Made by a program: the position numbers and the translations under genes. From Verrucomicrobiia bacterium DG1235 (GTDB lineage: Bacteria > Verrucomicrobiota > Verrucomicrobiia > Opitutales > Opitutaceae), in the NCBI GenBank assembly GCA_000155695.1, contig DS990592.1, positions 1,946,556 to 2,010,555 of the forward strand: a stretch of 64,000 bases of DNA, written 5' to 3'. Of the stretch, positions 43,231-51,405 are shown in pieces (within the stretch, counting starts at the first letter, position 1; the number at the start of each line of letters is the position of its first letter). The notes beneath the pieces are model-generated. The model was not told where the DNA came from. It did not search any database and saw only the letters and a list, made by a program, of their open reading frames with translations.

Positions 43231-45315
43231 ATGTCCATCAAAAGCACCACACACGTCGCCTATCCTGAAACGCCGGAGATCCTCTCCCACCGCGATATCC
43301 GCCTCGGCGACGACGGAAAACCCACCGACGAAGACCTCCTCCTCACCTACCGCTGGATGGCGTACTCACGCTTCGCGGACATGCGCATCCTCGAGCTCTT
43401 CCGCCAAGGCCGCATGAAAGGCACCGTCACCTGCTCAGACGGAAACGAAGGCCTCGTCGCCCCCCTCGCCCTCATGATGGACAAGTCCATCGACTGCGTA
43501 TCCTGGACCCATCGCGGCCTCCCCGGACACCTCGTCTGGTCCGGCCACCTCGGCGACCACATTTCCCAATACCTCGGAAACGCCGGCTCCCCAACCCAAG
43601 GCCGCGAAGGCAACGCCCACCACGGCGACCCCGCCAACCGCTCCTACCCCATGATCTCCCACCTCGGCAAGATGTCCTCCAACGTCATGGGCGGCACCGA
43701 CTCCCAACGCCGCAAGGGACACAAAGCCGTAGGTGTCACCTTCTTCGGCGACGGCGGCTCCTCCACCGGCGAAATCCACGAGGCCATGAACCTCGCCTCC
43801 GTGCTCAATCTCCCCGTCATCTTCGTCGTCGAGAACAACAAGTACGCCTACTCCACCCCCCTCGACGAACAATACGCCGGCAAGCTCGTCGACCGCGCCA
43901 TCGGTTACGGCATGAAAGGCATCGAGCTCGACGTCGCCAATATCGAGGAAAACATGAAAGTCTTCTGGGACGCCATCGAAGAGACCCGCGCCACCTCGCG
44001 CCCCATGCTCATCGAGATGCACTCCCTCCGCCTCCGCGGACACGCCGGCTACGACACTTGCGACTACATCGACCCGGCCCAGACCGCCGAGTGGGAAAAA
44101 CAGGACGCCCTGCCAAACTTCCGCGCCCGCCTCGTCGAAAAAGGCTACGGCGAACACCTCGACGCCGAAGACGCCCTCCTCAAATTCTTCGTCAACGAAA
44201 CCGTCGCCAAAGCCTTCGAACACCCCCCCTGCGACCCCGCCGGACTCATCGAAGACGTCTACTCCCCCACCACCACACCCGTCGATTGGAGCACTCCACC
44301 CAGTACCCAGTACCCAGTACCAGACACCTCAGCACCTCCGGTGCTGACATATGCCCAAGCCATCAACGCGGCCCTGGACAAAATCCTCGCCGAGTCCCCC
44401 GAGTCCCTCGTCATGGGCCAGGACATCGCCGACTACGGAGGCCCCTTCAAAGTCACCGAAGACCTTCTCCAAAAATACGGCCGTACCCGCATCCTGAATA
44501 CACCCATCTGCGAATCCGCCATGGTCGGCTACGCCACCGGACTCGCAGTGAACGGACATCGCCCCATCGTAGAATTCCAATTCGCCGACTTCGCCACCGA
44601 CGCCACCACCCAAATCTGTCTCAACGCCGGCACCTACCACTTCCGCTCCGGAGCCAAAGCCCCCCTCGTATTCCGCTTCCCCTGCGGCGGCGGCCTCACC
44701 TTCGGCTCCTTCCACAGCCAAGACCTCGAAGCCCTCTACACCCACATTCCCGGGCTCAAGCTCCTCTACCCGAGCACCCCGCAAGACGCCTACAACGCCC
44801 TGCTCGCGGCCTACGAAGACGACAATCCCGTCTGCCTCTTCGAGCACAAAAAGCTCTACCGCCTCCTCAAGACCCCCGTGTCATTCGATCCCAACTACAA
44901 ATCAGTCTGGCAGCCCGCCCTGCGCCGCTCCGGCGACTTCGCCACCGTAGTCACCTACGGAGAGATGACCCTCCACGCCAACGAAGCCTGCCAGTATCTA
45001 GAACACGAATACGACCACAGCTTCGATCTTTTCGACCTCCGCTGCCTCGCCCCGCTCAAGCTCGACGTCATTCAAGCGTCCGTCGCCCGCACCGGCCGAC
45101 TCGTCGTCATCACCGAATCCCGAGGCAACGCCGGATTCTCCGCCGAACTCGTCTCAAGCATCACCGAGAAGAACTTCTACAACATGGAAGCCCCGCCCCT
45201 GCGCATCACTTCCAAGGACATGCCCGTCCCCTTCGCCTCCGAGCTAGAAGCCGACTACCGCCCCAACAAAGAATCCATCCTCAACCAAATGATAGACTGG
45301 ATCGAAGGAGCCTAA
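43231..45315 (+). CDS. Fused E1 alpha/beta of a 2-oxoacid dehydrogenase (branched-chain/pyruvate type)
   Basis: 694 residues from the ATG at 43231; a TTG at 43216 is possible but weak. The alpha part (about 1-345) has the TPP/Mg site GDGGSSTGEIHEAMNLA ... ENNKYAYSTP and the GHAGYDTCDY region. The beta part (about 375-694) has VMGQDIADYGGPFKVTEDLL, NTPICESAMVGYATGLAVNG and VEFQFADFATDA. The order and fusion match 2-oxoisovalerate dehydrogenase-type E1. It decarboxylates a 2-oxoacid and passes the acyl group to an E2 lipoyl protein. No E2 or E3 gene is in the window. The interdomain linker (about 350-370) contains a heptamer repeat. Confidence 0.93.
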   Translation: MSIKSTTHVAYPETPEILSHRDIRLGDDGKPTDEDLLLTYRWMAYSRFADMRILELFRQGRMKGTVTCSDGNEGLVAPLALMMDKSIDCVSWTHRGLPGHLVWSGHLGDHISQYLGNAGSPTQGREGNAHHGDPANRSYPMISHLGKMSSNVMGGTDSQRRKGHKAVGVTFFGDGGSSTGEIHEAMNLASVLNLPVIFVVENNKYAYSTPLDEQYAGKLVDRAIGYGMKGIELDVANIEENMKVFWDAIEETRATSRPMLIEMHSLRLRGHAGYDTCDYIDPAQTAEWEKQDALPNFRARLVEKGYGEHLDAEDALLKFFVNETVAKAFEHPPCDPAGLIEDVYSPTTTPVDWSTPPSTQYPVPDTSAPPVLTYAQAINAALDKILAESPESLVMGQDIADYGGPFKVTEDLLQKYGRTRILNTPICESAMVGYATGLAVNGHRPIVEFQFADFATDATTQICLNAGTYHFRSGAKAPLVFRFPCGGGLTFGSFHSQDLEALYTHIPGLKLLYPSTPQDAYNALLAAYEDDNPVCLFEHKKLYRLLKTPVSFDPNYKSVWQPALRRSGDFATVVTYGEMTLHANEACQYLEHEYDHSFDLFDLRCLAPLKLDVIQASVARTGRLVVITESRGNAGFSAELVSSITEKNFYNMEAPPLRITSKDMPVPFASELEADYRPNKESILNQMIDWIEGA
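44299..44319 (+). repeat. Heptanucleotide tandem repeat (CCCAGTA, 3 units) in E1 linker
   Basis: Three exact CCCAGTA units inside the codons for the alpha-beta linker (STQYPVPDTS). Three units of seven equal 21 bp, so the present number keeps the frame. Confidence 0.8.
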
Positions 45316-45318
45316 ACC

Positions 45319-45368
45319 CCCACGAATAGCACACTAACCAATTCGTGCCCATTCGAGCAATTCGTGGG
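45319..45368. repeat. Imperfect inverted repeat with ATTCGTG motifs
   Basis: CCCACGAATAGC (45319-45330) and GCAATTCGTGGG (45357-45368) pair at 11 of 12 positions. The loop holds two more ATTCG motifs. It fills the gap between the E1 gene and kdsC and could be a stable mRNA stem or a small mobile repeat. There is no T-run after the second arm. Confidence 0.65.
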
Positions 45369-45378
45369 TAAAAAACAA

Positions 45379-45876
45379 ATGTCTAATTCACCAACCCTAG
45401 ACTGGTCCGCCATCAAACTCTTCGCCATGGACGTAGACGGCATTCTCACCGACGGCACCATCTACACCCACTCCGACGGCACCGAAGCCAAACGCTTCTC
45501 TATAATAGATGGTCTCGGTCTCGCCCGCCTCCGCGACGCCGGCATCATCCTCGCCTGGATATCCGGCCGCCACTCAGATTCCACCACCGTCCGAGCCAAG
45601 GAACTCAGGATCCCCCACCTCGTCCAAGGCAAGCTCGACAAAGTCTCCGGACTCAAAGACCTGCTCGCCGAATTGGAACTCCAGCCCCATCAAGCCGTCT
45701 ACATGGGCGACGACGTCATCGACGTCGACGCCATCAAATACGCCGGCATCGGAGTCACCGTGCCCGAAGCCCAAGAAGAAGCCCTCGCCGCCGCAGACTA
45801 CGTCACCACTCGCGCCGGCGGAAACGGAGCCGTGCGCGAAGTCGCCAACCACATCTACAAAGCCATCTCCCAATAG
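45379..45876 (+). CDS. kdsC: KDO-8-phosphate phosphatase KdsC
   Basis: 165 residues from the ATG at 45379; a GTG at 45364 lies in the preceding inverted repeat and is less likely. HAD C0-type phosphatase motifs: AMDVDGILTDG, the WISGR turn, and YMGDDVIDVDAIKYAGIGV. No cap domain, as in KdsC tetramers. It removes phosphate from KDO-8-P to give KDO for lipopolysaccharide core. It is followed without any gap by the lptC-like gene, a kdsC-lptC-lptA-lptB order familiar from Proteobacteria. Confidence 0.95.
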   Translation: MSNSPTLDWSAIKLFAMDVDGILTDGTIYTHSDGTEAKRFSIIDGLGLARLRDAGIILAWISGRHSDSTTVRAKELRIPHLVQGKLDKVSGLKDLLAELELQPHQAVYMGDDVIDVDAIKYAGIGVTVPEAQEEALAAADYVTTRAGGNGAVREVANHIYKAISQ

Positions 45877-46317
45877 ATGCTACGCGTCACCAGAAATAGA
45901 ATACTCGCCCTCGCCGCAGCAGCCGCAACGCTCGCCGCCTTCGGACAAATCCGCCCCGATACCGCGATCTCCGATTTCCGCCTCCCCCTTTTCGACGAGT
46001 TTGGCTACCGCGTCTGGCAGCTCCGCGGAGAGCTCGCCACTTACCAAAGCGCGACCCAAATCAAAATAGAAGGCATGCACGTCAGCCAATTCATCGGCGA
46101 CGACGAAAACCGGGAAGTCGCCAAACTCACTAGCCCCGAAGCCATCTTTCACTTCGATACCACCACCGCCTACGGACCCGGCCAACTCCGCGTCGAAACC
46201 AAAGCCTTCGACGTCGTCGGCTACGACTGGATATGGCTCGGAGAAAAAAAGCAGATCACTTTCAACAACACCGTAAAGGTGACTTTGTATGAAGAAATTG
46301 GAGACATCCTAAAATGA
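45877..46317 (+). CDS. lptC: LptC-like LPS export protein
   Basis: A 146-residue protein whose ATG directly follows the kdsC stop. The N-terminal hydrophobic segment (about 8-22) is a signal or anchor. The rest is a beta-jellyroll with ISDFRLPLFDEFGYRVWQLRG, YQSATQIKIEGMHV and VETKAFDVVGYDWIW. Its length and place between kdsC and lptA support LptC, although similarity is low by eye. It would receive LPS from the LptB2FG complex and pass it to LptA. The stop overlaps lptA as ATGA. Confidence 0.78.
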   Translation: MLRVTRNRILALAAAAATLAAFGQIRPDTAISDFRLPLFDEFGYRVWQLRGELATYQSATQIKIEGMHVSQFIGDDENREVAKLTSPEAIFHFDTTTAYGPGQLRVETKAFDVVGYDWIWLGEKKQITFNNTVKVTLYEEIGDILK

Positions 46318-46964
46318 GAGCCAAAGCGCCCCTTACTATTCTACTGAGCTGCCTCGCCGCAGTCTCCAGCTTCGCCCAAATCAAAGAGAAGCCGCAAATC
46401 GCCACCGAAATCGAGTCCGTCCGACTCCAGGTAGAAAACGACGGCGAAAACGCCTACTTTCACTTCAGCGAAGCCGTGCTCCTCAAGGCCACCAACATGA
46501 CCGTCGAGTGCGACAGTCTCGAAGTCTTCGCCACCCGCGAAGCCGAAGAGCAAAGCAACATCGGCAAGTTCAGCGCCATCAAGGAAATCATCGCCTCCGG
46601 CAACGTTCGCATCGTCCAGGCCGAACGCACCGCCACCTGCCAAAAAGCCGTCGTCAAACCCAACGAGGAACGCATCGTCCTTTCCGGCAATCCCGTCGTC
46701 GTCCAACCGGGCGGACGCATAGTCACCTACAACCCAGAAGACGAAATCCTCCTCGACCGCGGCAACGGTCGCATCTCTATTATTACAAAAGGCCCGCGCA
46801 AGCTTCGCCTCACCAGCTCCGCCATCACCGATCTCGGCTTCGAAGACCAAGGCCCCGTGCCGACCCCCACCGAAGAAACTGACGAAGAAACGCCCGCCGA
46901 AACAGAATTGACCGAAGCTCCAACTGAGCCAGCGACTCCTGAACCTGAAACCGTCAGCGAATAA
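46314..46964 (+). CDS. lptA: LptA/OstA-like periplasmic LPS-bridge protein
   Basis: A 216-residue protein with a signal peptide (LLSCLAAVSSFAQ). The OstA-type repeated beta strands are seen: VLLKATNMTVECDSLEVF, IKEIIASGNVRIVQAERTATC, RIVLSGNPVVVQPGGRIVTYNPEDEILL. The tail (about 185-216) is acidic and Pro/Thr-rich, which is unusual. LptA forms the periplasmic bridge for LPS transport. It starts within the lptC stop codon and ends 1 nt before lptB, so the three are translated together. Confidence 0.9.
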   Translation: MRAKAPLTILLSCLAAVSSFAQIKEKPQIATEIESVRLQVENDGENAYFHFSEAVLLKATNMTVECDSLEVFATREAEEQSNIGKFSAIKEIIASGNVRIVQAERTATCQKAVVKPNEERIVLSGNPVVVQPGGRIVTYNPEDEILLDRGNGRISIITKGPRKLRLTSSAITDLGFEDQGPVPTPTEETDEETPAETELTEAPTEPATPEPETVSE

Positions 46965-46965
46965 C

Positions 46966-47751
46966 ATGACCGACGCCACCGAGCCAACCGAGAGCCAACC
47001 GATAACGGAAGCCCCAGCCTCCCGTCCGCAAAAAAACATCGAAGCCCGCGGACTCGTCAAAGCCTACGGCCAGAAAACCGTCGTCAAAGGCATCGACCTA
47101 CAGGTTAGCACCGGCGAAGTCGTCGGACTCCTCGGACCAAACGGAGCCGGCAAGACTACCACTTTCTACATGATCGCCGGGCTCGTTGAAGCCACTAAAG
47201 GACACGTCCTCCTCGACGGCCGCGACGTAGCCCACCTCAAGATCCACCGACGCGCCCGCCTCGGCATCGGCTACCTGTCGCAAGAGCCCAGCGTATTCAA
47301 AAAACTCACCGTCTGGCAAAACGTCCAAGCCGTCGCCGAAACCATCCCCTTCACCCGCAAGGAAAGAAAAGCCGTCATCGAGCGCCAGCTCAACGACCTC
47401 GGCCTCCTCTCCCTCGCCAAACAAAAAGCCTACACCCTCTCAGGCGGAGAACGCCGGCGACTCGAGATCGCCCGCTGCCTCGTGTCCCAGCCGGACTTCC
47501 TCCTCATGGACGAACCCTTCGCCGGCGTCGACCCGATCAACGTCTCCGAAGTCCAGAAAATCGTCCTCGGCCTCAAGGACCGCGGTATCGGAATTCTCAT
47601 TACAGACCACAACGTACGCGACACCCTCTCCATCACCGACCGAGCCTACATCGTCAACAAAGGGGAAATACTCGCCAGCGGAGATCGCCATTTTCTCGTC
47701 AACGACCCGAAAAGCCGCCAAATCTACCTCGGCGAAAACTTCAACATGTGA
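46966..47751 (+). CDS. lptB: LPS export ABC transporter ATPase LptB
   Basis: A 261-residue protein. An N-terminal extension of about 22 residues precedes the standard LptB. Walker A is GPNGAGKTTTFYMIAG, the Q-loop is YLSQEPSVFKKLTVWQN, the signature LSGGERRRLEIARCL, Walker B LLMDEPFAGVDP, and the switch His is in ITDHNVRDTLSI. As part of LptB2FG it powers extraction of LPS from the inner membrane. Last gene of the kdsC-lptCAB unit. Confidence 0.97.
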   Translation: MTDATEPTESQPITEAPASRPQKNIEARGLVKAYGQKTVVKGIDLQVSTGEVVGLLGPNGAGKTTTFYMIAGLVEATKGHVLLDGRDVAHLKIHRRARLGIGYLSQEPSVFKKLTVWQNVQAVAETIPFTRKERKAVIERQLNDLGLLSLAKQKAYTLSGGERRRLEIARCLVSQPDFLLMDEPFAGVDPINVSEVQKIVLGLKDRGIGILITDHNVRDTLSITDRAYIVNKGEILASGDRHFLVNDPKSRQIYLGENFNM

Positions 47752-47800
47752 GGAGTCGAAATCACCCTCCGCCGCAAGGCGCTTTCCCCATTTCCCCCCT

Positions 47801-47856
47801 CACTACTCTCTACTCACCACTCACTACTCGCTACTCGCTACTCGCTACTCGCTACT
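47801..47856 (+). repeat. Heptanucleotide tandem repeat (CRCTACT, 8 units)
   Basis: Eight consecutive 7-bp units: CACTACT, CTCTACT, CACCACT, CACTACT, then four identical CGCTACT. It lies in the lptB-hprK spacer and ends 9 nt before the hprK ATG, so it occupies the ribosome-binding region. Confidence 0.92.
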
Positions 47857-47865
47857 CCTCCCCCC

Positions 47866-48828
47866 ATGGCCCTTCCAAAACCAGTCAAGCGAATCGACGG
47901 CATCTCCGTCCGAGACTTCCTATCCAAGCATCAGGAGCTCCTTAAGCTAGAAGTCGTAGCCGGCGTACGCGGCCTTCGCCGCATCATTAAAGAAGGCAGC
48001 GTCAACCGTCCATCCCTCGCCCTCACCGGTTTCTACAAGTATTTCGCCAACAAACGCCTTCAGGTCATCGGCGCCGCCGAAATGACCTACCTGCGAAGCC
48101 TCCCCAGCGAGGTCGTCTACGAACGCTTCAACGCGATGATCAGCAAAGGCATCCCCTGCCTCATCATCGCCCGAAACTACAATCCGCTGCCCGCCATGCT
48201 CGAGCTCGCGGAAAAACGCAGCCTCCCCATCCTGCGCACCTCGATGATCACCATGAACTTCCTCAACACCGCCACCTTGGCGATCGATGGGGAATTCGCG
48301 CCCTCCACCACCGAGCACGGCACCATGATGGACATCAAAGGCATCGGCACCCTCATAAGAGGATCTAGCGGCGTCGGAAAAAGCGAGTGCGCCCTCGCCC
48401 TCATCGAACGCGGCCACTCCATCGTCGCCGACGATATGACCCGCATCAAACTCATCGACGAACGCGAACTCACCGCCTCCGCCATGGAACTCAACCGAGG
48501 CCACATGGAATGTCGCGGCATAGGCATCATAAACGTCGGTGAAATGTTCGGCGTACGCAGCGTACGCCTCGAAAAACGCATCGACCTCGTCGTCTCCCTC
48601 ATCGAAGCCGGACAAACCGTCGAGGAAGACCGAACCGGACTCGAACAACACTACTTCTCCATCCTCGGCATCGACGTCCCCCACATCGAGCTCTTCGTTC
48701 GCCCCGGGCGAGACATGGCTCGACTCGTCGAAGTCGCCGCCATGGTGCAAGCCCTCAAACAGCTCGGTCACGATCCCGCCAAGGAATTCAACGACCGCCT
48801 CATCGAATTCATGGCCAAAAACTCCTGA
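47866..48828 (+). CDS. hprK: HPr kinase/phosphorylase
   Basis: A 320-residue protein with the usual two domains. The N-terminal half has a DRTGG-like fold (GAAEMTYLRSLP, GIPCLIIARNYNPLP). The catalytic half has the P-loop GSSGVGKSECALALIERGH, then VADDMTRI. The HprK signature is ECRGIGIINVGEMFGVRSVR. It phosphorylates HPr on serine and can reverse the reaction, tuning carbon use. No ptsH or other PTS gene is in the window. The leader is largely a heptamer repeat. Confidence 0.96.
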   Translation: MALPKPVKRIDGISVRDFLSKHQELLKLEVVAGVRGLRRIIKEGSVNRPSLALTGFYKYFANKRLQVIGAAEMTYLRSLPSEVVYERFNAMISKGIPCLIIARNYNPLPAMLELAEKRSLPILRTSMITMNFLNTATLAIDGEFAPSTTEHGTMMDIKGIGTLIRGSSGVGKSECALALIERGHSIVADDMTRIKLIDERELTASAMELNRGHMECRGIGIINVGEMFGVRSVRLEKRIDLVVSLIEAGQTVEEDRTGLEQHYFSILGIDVPHIELFVRPGRDMARLVEVAAMVQALKQLGHDPAKEFNDRLIEFMAKNS

Positions 48829-49321
48829 GCCGGGGCAATGCGCAACGCTCGCGCAAAAAACTTTCCTCCGACCCGAAAATCGCCCCACATTTCGCGCCGT
48901 TTTTTACAAACATGTTACGGTGAAAACCACGCAAACTCCCTAGCCTCAGGCCTCAAACGAAAGTTGAGTCGACAAAGAAAAAGCAACAAAAAGTTATCCT
49001 CACCCCAGTGTTAACAACTTGTCGAAAACTAGGGCTTGAGAAAGCGGATTCAGTTTACGTTACTGTGACACTCAACCAAAAGACGACCATCCTTACCGGA
49101 GATCCGATTCCTCTAAACTCTTGATTTAAAGCCAATAACGAATATCGCAAACATAAGCGACTGACGAACAGGGACTTAGCGACACCAGCCCCCTCAAACG
49201 CCCCACCTAGTATTTTTCCCTCATTCGCAGCATTCGTCTCGGCAAAAAATCGCCCTAGAAACCTCGGTAAACTCCTCCCTACTACAATCCTGTGAATAAC
49301 CACCCGTTTTAACCGAATCCC
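48829..49321. other. hprK-dnaA spacer with DnaA-box-like sites, possible origin
   Basis: About 490 bp without genes. TGTGAATAA (49291-49299, complement TTATTCACA) fits the DnaA box TTWTNCACA and sits 23 nt before the dnaA ATG. TTATCCTCA (48994-49002) is one base off consensus. The middle is A-rich (AAAGAAAAAGCAACAAAAAG). The boxes suit autoregulation of dnaA; a replication origin is possible but unproven. Confidence 0.45.
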
Positions 49322-50707
49322 ATGCCACAGCTCACTGAGCAGACACTCCTCTGGGACAAAGTAAGATCCGAACTTTCCCAAGTCCTCCCCGCAGACATTT
49401 TCCAAAGCTGGTTCACCGACCTGGTGTGCCTTGAAGCCGACGGCGAAAACATAGTCCTCGGCGTGCAAAATGCATTCACCGCCTACTGGATCAGCGACAA
49501 TTACTTGGACCTCATCGCCAAGTCCTTTCAAGCCCAGCTCGGGTTTCCCGTAACCGTCTCGATCGCGAACCAAGAGAAAGCCGCCAAAGAGGAACCAGCA
49601 TCCGAAGACCTCGCCGCGCCCACTCGCGAACGTCTCGTCACCGAGACCCCGCGCCCTCGCGCCCCAACCGCCAAAAAAACCGGCGAAGCGAACCTAAATC
49701 CGCGCAACACTTTCGAGAACTTCGTCATCGGCTCCAACTCCCAGCTGGCCCACGCCGCGTCCATCGCCGTGGCACACGCCCCAGCCGGAGCCTACAATCC
49801 ACTCTTCCTCTACGGCGAAACCGGTCTCGGCAAGACTCACCTCATGCACGCCGTCGGCCACCACATCCTGGCCAACCGCCCGGAAGCCCGCGTCGTCTAC
49901 CTCTCCTCGGAAAAATTCACCAACGAATTCATCTCCGCCATCCAGGAAAACACCCTCACCAAGTTCCGCCAACGCTACCGCAACGTAGACGTCCTCCTCA
50001 TCGACGACGTCCAGTTCCTCTCCGGCAAAGAACGCATCCAGGAAGAATTCTTCCACACCTTCAACGACCTCTTCGAGTCGCAAAAACAGATCTTCCTCTC
50101 CAGCGACCGCCCGGCCAACGAAATCGCCAAGCTCGAGTCACGCCTCGTCTCCCGCTTCCAGTGGGGACTCGTCACCGACATCCAAGCGCCCGATTTCGAG
50201 ACCCGCGTCGCCATTCTCCGCAAGAAGGCCCTGCAGCACAATTACGACATCTCCGACGAAGTCCTCCACTTCATCGCAAAGCACATCGTCAAGAATATCC
50301 GCCGTCTCGAAGGCGCCCTCATCAAGGTTTGCAGCTACTCCTCGCTGACCAACAAGCCTCTGAATATCGCGATTTGCGAGCAACTCCTCAGCGACGTCCT
50401 CATGGAAGCCGCCAAGCAGCAGCTCAATATCGACACCATCCAGAAAAAGGTCGCCGAGTACTTCGAGCTCCGCCACTCCGACATGCTGTCCCGCCGCCGG
50501 CCGGCCCATATCGCCGTCCCGCGCCAGATCGCCATGTACCTCAGCCGCTCGCTCACCAAGCACTCCCTCCAGGAAGTCGGCGAAGCCTTCGGCGGACGCG
50601 ACCACGGCACCGTAATCCACGCCTGCAAGCAAGTCGACAATCTCGTCGAGCAGGACGACTCCGTCCGCCACAGCGTCGAGTACCTAAAAAACCTGCTCGC
50701 CAAATAA
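49322..50707 (+). CDS. dnaA: Chromosomal replication initiator DnaA
   Basis: A 461-residue protein. Domain I (1-80) starts LWDKVRSELSQVLPADIFQSW. A short linker follows. AAA+ domain: Walker A GETGLGKTHLM (about residue 162), Walker B VLLIDDVQFLSGKE, sensor region FLSSDRPANEIAKL. C-terminal DNA-binding domain has the signature VGEAFGGRDHGTVIHACKQV. It binds DnaA boxes and opens the origin. The ATG at 49322 is natural. A terminator follows at 50759. Confidence 0.98.
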   Translation: MPQLTEQTLLWDKVRSELSQVLPADIFQSWFTDLVCLEADGENIVLGVQNAFTAYWISDNYLDLIAKSFQAQLGFPVTVSIANQEKAAKEEPASEDLAAPTRERLVTETPRPRAPTAKKTGEANLNPRNTFENFVIGSNSQLAHAASIAVAHAPAGAYNPLFLYGETGLGKTHLMHAVGHHILANRPEARVVYLSSEKFTNEFISAIQENTLTKFRQRYRNVDVLLIDDVQFLSGKERIQEEFFHTFNDLFESQKQIFLSSDRPANEIAKLESRLVSRFQWGLVTDIQAPDFETRVAILRKKALQHNYDISDEVLHFIAKHIVKNIRRLEGALIKVCSYSSLTNKPLNIAICEQLLSDVLMEAAKQQLNIDTIQKKVAEYFELRHSDMLSRRRPAHIAVPRQIAMYLSRSLTKHSLQEVGEAFGGRDHGTVIHACKQVDNLVEQDDSVRHSVEYLKNLLAK

Positions 50708-50758
50708 CATTCTCAAGGGACCAAAATCCCTACACGCCCTTTACAAACCCGATCCTTG

Positions 50759-50791
50759 AACGCCTCCGCCTAAAAACGGAGGCGTTTCTCT
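50759..50791 (+). terminator. Terminator after dnaA
   Basis: AACGCCTCCG and CGGAGGCGTT form a 10-bp stem with an 8-nt loop. The T-rich stretch TTTCTCTTT follows. It starts 51 nt after the dnaA stop. Confidence 0.88.
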
Positions 50792-50814
50792 TTCCCGACA
50801 ACACCCTTTCCTAA

Positions 50815-50835
50815 CTTCACTCTTCACTTTTCACG
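50815..50835 (+). repeat. Heptanucleotide tandem repeat (YTTCACT, 3 units)
   Basis: CTTCACT, CTTCACT and TTTCACG in direct tandem, 24 nt before the start of the following gene. It is the fourth short array of 7-bp period in the 42.7-50.9 kb stretch. Confidence 0.6.
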
Positions 50836-50859
50836 CACCCCTTCTAGCGTCTCCACACC

Positions 50860-51312
50860 ATGTCACTCAGCACCGAGCAAAAGAGCCAAGTCGCAAAACT
50901 TCTAGCGGATGGAGCCGGCATCGCCGACATCCAAAGAACTATCGTCGACGAGTTCAAAATCCAGATGACCTATATGGAAGTCCGCTTCCTCCTCGACGAC
51001 CTCGACCTCGACCTCGCCGCTCCCCCAGCTCCCGAGCCAGAAGAAGAAGACACCTCCGAAGCCGAAGCGATCCCAGCCGAAGCCGAACTCGTCGGCGGCA
51101 GCGTCAAAGTCGAAATGGACAAAATCAAGCGCCCCGGAGCCGCCCTCAGCGGAGACGTTACTTTCAGCGACGGCGTCAGCGCCAAATGGTACGTCGACCC
51201 ACACGGTCGCCTCGGCCTCGACACCGATCAGGAAGGCTACCAGCCCAGCCCGGAAGACATCGAAAACTTCCAGCTCGAACTGCAAAGACAAATGCAAGCC
51301 CCCGGCTTGTAG
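50860..51312 (+). CDS. Conserved-looking acidic protein of unknown function
   Basis: A 150-residue cytoplasmic protein. The N-terminal 45 residues are helical (LSTEQKSQVAKLLADGAGIADIQ), resembling a small helix-turn-helix-like unit. An acidic Pro/Glu-rich linker (about 52-72) follows. The C-terminal part has a compact beta motif (SGDVTFSDGVSAKWYVDPHGRLGLD). I think it is a lineage-specific conserved protein, but no function can be assigned. Confidence 0.65.
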   Translation: MSLSTEQKSQVAKLLADGAGIADIQRTIVDEFKIQMTYMEVRFLLDDLDLDLAAPPAPEPEEEDTSEAEAIPAEAELVGGSVKVEMDKIKRPGAALSGDVTFSDGVSAKWYVDPHGRLGLDTDQEGYQPSPEDIENFQLELQRQMQAPGL

Positions 51313-51336
51313 CCGATCGACTCGAGAATCATTCCT

Positions 51337-51372
51337 CAAATAGAATATTCACTTTTTAGAATATTCTATTTG
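51337..51372. promoter_or_regulatory. Operator of the arsenic operon: perfect 14-bp inverted repeat
   Basis: CAAATAGAATATTC (51337-51350), spacer ACTTTTTA, GAATATTCTATTTG (51359-51372). It ends 33 bp before the arsD ATG. AT-rich dyads in this place are typical ArsR sites, so ArsR (55376) is the likely ligand. Confidence 0.85.
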
Positions 51373-51405
51373 ACCGTCAAACTTCCAGTATTCACATTCA
51401 CCTGC

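Noticed and set aside
47801-47856. CRISPR-like array
   Set aside because: Units are 7 bp in direct contact, with no spacers and no cas genes.
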